Shown here piece after piece: positions 6,641-11,222 of a DNA stretch of 11,222 nucleotides. Origin of the DNA: Oscillospiraceae bacterium (GTDB lineage: Bacteria; Bacillota_A; Clostridia; Oscillospirales; Oscillospiraceae); assembly GCA_017936985.1 (NCBI GenBank), contig JAGBEM010000241.1, positions 1 to 11,222 on the forward strand, written 5' to 3'. A program made the translations under genes and the position numbers. The number at the start of each line of letters is the position of its first letter. The stretch's first letter is position 1. Under the pieces are notes generated by a model. It was not told the DNA's origin. It saw nothing but the letters and a program-made list of their open reading frames with translations, and ran no database searches.

Positions 6641-6742
6641 ATGACCCCCCTTGAAGGACTCACTCTATCTGAGGATCAGTACAGAGAAAAGGAAACTTTA
6701 CTCGAAAGAGTTTGGAGGTTTATCACTTCTGCCACACAATGA
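6641..6742 (+). CDS. Small hypothetical protein, 33 residues
   Basis: A short ORF starts at ATG 6641, with an excellent ribosome site AGGGGAGG (6627-6634) six bases upstream, and ends at TGA 6742. The product is acidic and helical, with a likely amphipathic stretch SEDQYREKETLLERVWRF, and has no signal peptide or recognisable motif. It comes immediately after the terminator of the transfer operon, so it would need read-through or its own promoter, and none is obvious in the 22-nt gap. It may be a genuine micro-protein of the element or the truncated 5' end of a longer gene cut by rearrangement, since the sequence turns AT-rich directly after its stop. I do not recognise a family. Confidence 0.45.
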   Translation: MTPLEGLTLSEDQYREKETLLERVWRFITSATQ

Positions 6743-6936
6743 ATAATTCAATAATGGTTACGCGCTTGAAAGTAGATTAAAGCGTTTTGCTACATTAATC
6801 AGTTATTCTTTGTGCACGTTTATTTGCATTATATCGACTTGCCCTACACTTATGCTTAGTATTTTTGCATATACTATTGAATTTACTAATTAGGATTTTT
6901 GTGCGATAGAGAATAGATATTTTATTGGCGGATAAT

Positions 6937-6963
6937 TTGAGTGCAGAAAAAAGTCGCTATAAT
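6937..6963 (+). promoter_or_regulatory. Candidate sigma-A promoter
   Basis: A perfect -10 box, TATAAT, lies at 6958-6963, with TTGAGT (4 of 6 to TTGACA) at 6937-6942. The spacing of 15 bp is short. A transcript from here would have a leader of more than 200 nt before the glycosidase start, so it may be an upstream, regulated promoter for that gene. Confidence 0.35.
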
Positions 6964-6980
6964 ACAAATATGGTCGCTAT
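6953..6980 (+). repeat. Direct repeat GTCGCTAT, 20-bp spacing, over the -10 box
   Basis: Exact copies of GTCGCTAT lie at 6953-6960 and 6973-6980, start to start 20 bp, about two helical turns, so both would face the same side of the DNA. The first copy runs into the TATAAT -10 box. This arrangement suits a dimeric regulator binding in tandem, most simply as a repressor of the promoter. No regulator can be named. Confidence 0.45.
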
Positions 6981-7155
6981 TGTTCATTTTCAAAACGCAC
7001 AAAAGAAGTTATTATTTCAATGTGAAAGTTGGGTAGTATTCCCAAAACATTGATGCAAGATACACGTTTTATAAACATGAAAATGCGGTAGAGGAGGTGC
7101 TTGGAAGATAAGAATTAGATTGATAAGAAAGGAGTGGGGTTAAATTCAAAAAATA

Positions 7156-7164
7156 TGGTATAAT
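7156..7164 (+). promoter_or_regulatory. Extended -10 promoter of the glycosidase gene
   Basis: TGGTATAAT combines the TGn extension with a consensus TATAAT. Transcription would start near 7171, giving a leader of about 35 nt before the ATG at 7207. No TTGACA-like box is at the usual distance, which an extended -10 can tolerate. GTAT(7158-7161) and ATAC (7167-7170) form a small inverted repeat over the box. The ribosome site AAAGGAAG (7192-7199) follows. Confidence 0.6.
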
Positions 7165-7206
7165 GCATACACATATTTCAATAATATCAAGAAAGGAAGA
7201 ATTACC

Positions 7207-10200
7207 ATGAGAAAAAGGCACATGCTAAAAAGTGTTCTGGCTCTATTGCTTTGTGCTGCGATGGGATTTAATCTGTTTTCCGTGAGTGCCGCGGCTGTTT
7301 CAAATGAAACAACCAATTCACCGGAAGTCGTAGGCATTGTGTCAGACAAAGCTATGTATGCTCCTGGGGAGACAGCTATATTCAGCATCTCTCTTGATAA
7401 CAATAGTAGTACCACATGGAATGGACCCCTGTATATTAAAATCTTTCACCTGGAAAATGATGTCGCATTGCTTTCCAGCATAATTTCAGTTGAAGGAAAC
7501 AGCCAATCCACGGTAAATATGCAGTGGACCGTTCCTCAAGATGACTTTACCGGTTATCTTGTTAAGGCCTATATTGACGAATCCTCAGCAGCAACCACGG
7601 CGTTGGATTGCTCATCAGATTTTACGGTGTATCCTCGATATGGGTATGTCGCGAATTTTCCGGCAGGGCAAACTCAAGCCGAGACTAATGCGATGATTGA
7701 AGAATTGGCAAAAGAATATCATATCAACGCATATCAGTTGTATGACTGGATGTGGAGGCATGAGGATCTGATCGAACGGGAAAACGGAACGGTTACTCCA
7801 ACCTGGACAGATTTGTTTGGCCGGGAGATTTCTACAGAGACTATTTCGGATTACATCGATGCGATCCATAGTTACAATGGATCTGCTATGGCCTATGTTA
7901 TGTCATATGCTGCAAGGGAAGGCTATACAGAGCATAACATTGATCCTGCGGCAGGTCTTTTTACAGACTTGAATCATGCTTCCCAGCTCAATGTAGATTT
8001 CGGGGATGGGGCGACATATTTGTGGCTCTTCAATCCGGAAAACAAAGAGTGGCAGGAAAAAATGACCACTCAATATCTTGATGCTATCAATACGTTCCAC
8101 TTTGACGGCCTTCAAATCGATCAAATGGGTCAGCGAAACAACGTTTATGATTACCGAGGCCAAAAGGTCTATTTGGAGGACACCTTTTCTTCCTTTGTTA
8201 ACGCGGCAAAAGATGCCCTGGATAAGAACAGCAGCACAAGGAATACCGTTACATTTAATATTGTCGATGGTACGGTAAACGGCTGGGCAATGAAGGATGT
8301 GGCAGATAAAGCCAATACCGATTTTAACTTCAGCGAAATATGGTGGCTTTCGAATAGTTACAATGATATGAAAAACTATATCGAGCAGCTGCGGACAATG
8401 AGTAATGGTAAGGCACTGGTTCTTGCCGCATATATGAACTACAAGGACAATTGCGGTGAAATATATGAGGCGGAAGAGGCGCAGCTTAACGGCGTTTCCG
8501 TCAATACCGATCATACCGGCTATACTGGGAGCGGTTTTGTCGATGGATTTGATGCCGTTGGAGATTCGGTTACCTTTACCATTACAGCGTCGGAAAGCGG
8601 GCTATACTCTTTTGTTTTCCGATATGCCAACTCGACTGGAGCTGCGGCAACCAGAAACGTATATGTAGATGGCCAGGTTATTGACCGGGTTTCTTGCGGA
8701 TCCATGGGATCCTGGGATGAATGGGCCCATAACGCAAACTGCTATACATACTTAACCGCAGGAACGCACACTGTAAAGTTGTCCTATGATGCGGGATGTA
8801 CCGGGGCAATTAACCTGGACAGCCTTACACTGGGTACGTTTAACGCCCCCTCTGTTCGACTGGCTAATGCAGCATTTGCGGCGAGCGGTGCGTTCCATAT
8901 TGAGCTTGGAGCCGGAGAAGGTCAAGCTACCATGCTCTCCCACGAGTATTATCCGATGAACGCCAAGTCTATGCGAAGTGACTTGCAGGATGCCATGAAA
9001 AATCATTATGATTTTATTACTGCGTATGAGAATTTGCTGTACGATTCTGACATTGCCTATACTGATACCGGAACTCAGTACTTGTCTATTGCTGGGGAGA
9101 GTGTCAGCGGATCGGGTGAGCCGGGGAAAATATGGTATATTGCTCGACAGACAGACGAGTATAATGTTCTGCACCTTATCAACCTAACCGGCGAAAATGA
9201 TACCGAGTGGCGCAATCCTACCTCCGCCCCCATCAAAAAGGCAAATCTCAATGTTAAATATTACATTGGGGAAAATGCGACCGTTGACGGGGTATATCTC
9301 GCTTCGCCTGATTTCCTGAATTGCGAATCGCAGGAACTTCAGTACACCACAGGTATTGATTCGAATGGAAGCTATATTGTTTTTACCGTTCCCTCTTTGG
9401 AGTATTGGGATATGGTGTACATTCGGAGATCTAACACCTCTGGACTTAGCATTCATGAAGCTGAGGATGCTTTGAAAACCAATGTTTCCGTTAATACAAA
9501 CCATCCCGGGTACTCTGGCTCCGGATTTGTGGATGCCTTTGAGACTAAGGGAGACAGCGTTGGATTTACGGTCAATGTTCCGGCTGATGATGTGTACACT
9601 TTGCGTTTCAGATATGCCAACGGATCCGACAATGAGGCGGCACGTTCCATCATAGTGGATGGTAAGTATGCAAATAAGGCGTATTTCGTTGCCCGCTCCA
9701 ATTGGGATGACTGGGGCAATGCTGAAGTTGGCGTGACTTTGGATGCGGGCGTTCATACAATTGTCGTTTACTATGGAGACTACGAATATGGCGCGATCAA
9801 CTTAGATTACATGCAGGTTGAACCACTAAAAGAAAGCGCTCGCAGTCTCTATATGAACAACTGGAAGAACCTGGTTTCCATTTGGCAAGACACCGTTGTA
9901 AACCAGGCAACCGCAGTAAATTCTGATGGCCCTGGACTTTATGAACTCCGGTACTACGATGGTACAAGTACAGGGAATTACAACACAAACCTGATTAAGA
10001 ATTACTCAACATTCCTGAGAGATCATGACTCTGGAACGGCTTATACCTTGGGGTCAAAGTATTCGTCCTCTGGATATTTTGATGCTGGTGGCATTTTGGT
10101 CAATCAATATAGCAGCTATGATGGGGCATCCATGCCGATCGAGTTCACAAAGCGGTATGCCGTGGTTCCGAATGAGCAATTTATCGTTGTTCAATATGAG

Positions 10201-11222
10201 CTCACAAATCCTTCGGAATCAAGCAGGTCGATTGATGTGCTTGATATGCTGCACGTAAACAACACAGCAGACAATTCGATCTCTGCCAACTATATCGCGG
10301 CCGGTGACCGGATTGAGATCAATATGTCGGCAGCTGGACTGCCGTATGTGGTACATGGAATTTTGCCCGGCACTGGAACATACACCTATCAGGTTGCAAA
10401 CGATGAGGTTTCTTCTCCCTCTGTGGCAGCATGTTCGCCGTGGCATACGTTCAATGCAGATGGAAGCCTTAATATGAATGGCTCCGTAACTTGTCAGGAT
10501 GTTTCCACCGGTTATTCGGCCAATATTACTCTGGCACCCGGCGAATCAAAAAGTATCTATTTTTACGTTGCGGTGGCTGGATCTGCCGATGAACTGGAGG
10601 CTGTAACTGCAAAGGTCAAAAGCAAATCCGGCGCTCAGTGGCTGAACCTGACACGCAACGAATATACGGCGTGGCTGAATCAGGGCAATCAACTGGCCTT
10701 GAATGATGGAGAACTCAATGATGCATACAAGAGTATCTCGGTTTTCATGAAGCAATCCATTGTTCCGGGAACTGATGATGCTGGAAATGTAAAGTTTGCC
10801 GCATTTCCGGCCACCACGAACCCTTCGGCCTATTCGTATAAGGTTTGGGCCAGGGACTCTGCGGTGACTGCAATGGGACTTGACGCAACTGGGCATTTGC
10901 AGGAAGCTGAGAATTACTGGTATAGGCTTGCAGACCGTCAGATCGCAGAGGATGAGGGAAGTTGGAAAAAGCCCGGTACTTTCTGGACTTGTTACTGGAT
11001 CTGGGATAATGGACCAGTCTCGTTTGTGGAGCCAGAATTTGACTCTATTGGCATGTTCCTGGTAGGTGCTTATAGGCATTATGAGCAGCTTACCGGACAG
11101 GCAAAGGTAAACTTCCTTAATAATATCTGGCCTGCCTATCGCCGTAGCGCAGATTATGTCCTGAATAACATCACAACATCCGGTCTTGGCCCGGCTGATT
11201 GCAGTATTTGGGAGGAGCAGAC
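7207..11222 (+). CDS. Secreted GH66-CBM35-GH15 multidomain alpha-glucanase (3' end outside window)
   Basis: At least 1338 residues, open at the window end; ribosome site AAAGGAAG lies 7 nt before the ATG. Order: signal peptide (1 to about 28-30, Arg/Lys start, VSA/AAA cleavage, no lipobox); Ig-like domain (about 38-142); GH66 barrel from Arg144, with DGLQIDQMG giving nucleophile Asp305 and FSEIWW giving acid/base Glu377; CBM35-like module at 421-543 inserted before the barrel closes, as in cycloisomaltooligosaccharide glucanotransferases (CITases); barrel end and beta-domain to about 741; second CBM35-like module 751-873; a beta-sandwich like the N-domain of glucodextranases (about 880-1150); then a GH15 domain with YKVWARDS (1211-1218) and WEE, where Glu1336 is the probable general acid. 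GH66 cuts or cyclizes dextran internally; GH15 glucodextranases release glucose from ends. Secreted action on alpha-1,6-glucan is inferred. The GH15 base and any cell-wall anchor lie beyond the window. Confidence 0.88.
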   Translation, partial: MRKRHMLKSVLALLLCAAMGFNLFSVSAAAVSNETTNSPEVVGIVSDKAMYAPGETAIFSISLDNNSSTTWNGPLYIKIFHLENDVALLSSIISVEGNSQSTVNMQWTVPQDDFTGYLVKAYIDESSAATTALDCSSDFTVYPRYGYVANFPAGQTQAETNAMIEELAKEYHINAYQLYDWMWRHEDLIERENGTVTPTWTDLFGREISTETISDYIDAIHSYNGSAMAYVMSYAAREGYTEHNIDPAAGLFTDLNHASQLNVDFGDGATYLWLFNPENKEWQEKMTTQYLDAINTFHFDGLQIDQMGQRNNVYDYRGQKVYLEDTFSSFVNAAKDALDKNSSTRNTVTFNIVDGTVNGWAMKDVADKANTDFNFSEIWWLSNSYNDMKNYIEQLRTMSNGKALVLAAYMNYKDNCGEIYEAEEAQLNGVSVNTDHTGYTGSGFVDGFDAVGDSVTFTITASESGLYSFVFRYANSTGAAATRNVYVDGQVIDRVSCGSMGSWDEWAHNANCYTYLTAGTHTVKLSYDAGCTGAINLDSLTLGTFNAPSVRLANAAFAASGAFHIELGAGEGQATMLSHEYYPMNAKSMRSDLQDAMKNHYDFITAYENLLYDSDIAYTDTGTQYLSIAGESVSGSGEPGKIWYIARQTDEYNVLHLINLTGENDTEWRNPTSAPIKKANLNVKYYIGENATVDGVYLASPDFLNCESQELQYTTGIDSNGSYIVFTVPSLEYWDMVYIRRSNTSGLSIHEAEDALKTNVSVNTNHPGYSGSGFVDAFETKGDSVGFTVNVPADDVYTLRFRYANGSDNEAARSIIVDGKYANKAYFVARSNWDDWGNAEVGVTLDAGVHTIVVYYGDYEYGAINLDYMQVEPLKESARSLYMNNWKNLVSIWQDTVVNQATAVNSDGPGLYELRYYDGTSTGNYNTNLIKNYSTFLRDHDSGTAYTLGSKYSSSGYFDAGGILVNQYSSYDGASMPIEFTKRYAVVPNEQFIVVQYELTNPSESSRSIDVLDMLHVNNTADNSISANYIAAGDRIEINMSAAGLPYVVHGILPGTGTYTYQVANDEVSSPSVAACSPWHTFNADGSLNMNGSVTCQDVSTGYSANITLAPGESKSIYFYVAVAGSADELEAVTAKVKSKSGAQWLNLTRNEYTAWLNQGNQLALNDGELNDAYKSISVFMKQSIVPGTDDAGNVKFAAFPATTNPSAYSYKVWARDSAVTAMGLDATGHLQEAENYWYRLADRQIAEDEGSWKKPGTFWTCYWIWDNGPVSFVEPEFDSIGMFLVGAYRHYEQLTGQAKVNFLNNIWPAYRRSADYVLNNITTSGLGPADCSIWEEQ
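8467..8835 (+). repeat. CBM35-like module 1, inserted in the GH66 barrel
   Basis: Residues 421-543 begin with EAEEA and contain GVSVNTDHTGYTGSGFVDGF, FRYANSTG and a closing AINLDSLTLG, the jelly-roll signature of CBM35/CBM6-type modules. The flanking sequence resumes GH66 features afterwards (HEYYPMNAKSM), so the module is an insertion within the catalytic domain. In CITases a CBM35 at this place helps bind isomaltooligosaccharides and controls product size; the same role is inferred here. Confidence 0.8.
9457..9825 (+). repeat. CBM35-like module 2, linking GH66 and GH15 parts
   Basis: Residues 751-873 (HEAEDA to AINLDYMQVEP) closely match module 1: NVSVNTNHPGYSGSGFVDAF, FRYANGSD and AINLDYM recur in the same order at the same spacing, and both modules are 123 residues long by these boundaries. 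The likeness suggests an internal duplication. Module 2 sits between two complete catalytic units, where it may feed substrate to both. Confidence 0.78.

Larger units (their letters stand above)
6743..7206. other. AT-rich intergenic region, possible element boundary
   Basis: No ORF with a credible ribosome site is found on either strand in these 464 bases. Base composition becomes markedly richer in A and T than the transfer genes upstream. The region holds a candidate promoter with a direct-repeat operator (6937-6980), an orphan ribosome-site-like GAGGAGGTG (7091-7099) followed by no usable frame, and the promoter and leader of the glycosidase gene. The change in composition makes it a plausible junction between the mobilization module and the adjoining DNA. 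I found no tRNA fragment, obvious att core or terminal inverted repeat. Confidence 0.5.

Noticed and set aside
6777..6790. Possible catabolite-control (cre) site TTAAAGCGTTTTGC
   Set aside because: It misses three key positions of the cre consensus and lies over 400 bases from the glycosidase start.
6976..7077. Reverse-strand ORF of about 33 codons starting near 7077
   Set aside because: No ribosome site precedes it, the composition is that of random AT-rich DNA and the product has no motif.
7207..7300. Lipoprotein signal at Cys16 of the glycosidase
   Set aside because: The residues before the cysteine are Leu-Leu-Leu, which does not fit a lipobox; a type I signal peptide with cleavage near residues 28-30 fits better.
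7903..8514. 203-codon reverse-strand frame inside the GH66 region
   Set aside because: It is antisense to the catalytic domain with both active-site motifs on the + strand; no sign of an independent gene.

Overview
The window looks like Gram-positive, gut-type Clostridia (Bacillota) DNA. The reasons are strong GGAGG-type ribosome sites, a MobP-type relaxase and VirD4-like coupling protein of the kind found in clostridial mobilizable elements, and a very large secreted glycosidase of families known mostly from Gram-positive bacteria. The species cannot be named from sequence alone. Every gene I can support is on the + strand.

Positions 1-6742 are the mobilization module of an integrative or mobilizable element. 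A G+C-rich, gene-free leader (1-187) holds two perfect inverted repeats, a small hairpin and three copies of GGGGTCGTAA. It sits directly before a MobC-like accessory protein and a relaxase, so it is the best candidate for the origin of transfer. Next come the MobC-like gene (200-604), a relaxase with a C-terminal Sel1 repeat array (608-2563), a VbhA-like antitoxin with a Fic-domain toxin (2620-3545), a terminator, a DUF3991/Toprim protein overlapping a VirD4-like coupling protein (3611-6303), a small winged-helix protein (6314-6571) and a strong terminator (6580-6618). A 33-codon ORF with an excellent ribosome site follows. No type IV secretion channel genes (VirB4, VirB6, PrgI), integrase or recombinase lie in the window, so the element is either longer than shown, a mobilizable rather than self-transmissible element, or decayed.

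Positions 6743-7206 are AT-rich and gene-free. They hold a candidate promoter overlapped by an 8-bp direct repeat, and an extended -10 promoter just upstream of the last gene. The boundary between the mobile element and flanking or cargo DNA probably lies here, but I could not find an attachment site.

Positions 7207-11222 are one open reading frame that runs off the window (1338 codons seen, no stop). It encodes a secreted multidomain alpha-glucan enzyme: signal peptide, Ig-like domain, GH66 dextranase/cycloisomaltooligosaccharide glucanotransferase-type barrel with an inserted CBM35-like module, a second CBM35-like module, then a GH15 glucodextranase/glucoamylase-type N-domain and the start of its (alpha/alpha)6 catalytic domain. 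It joins an endo-acting or cyclizing alpha-1,6-glucan enzyme to an exo-acting glucose-releasing enzyme in one chain. This is the most interesting item in the window.
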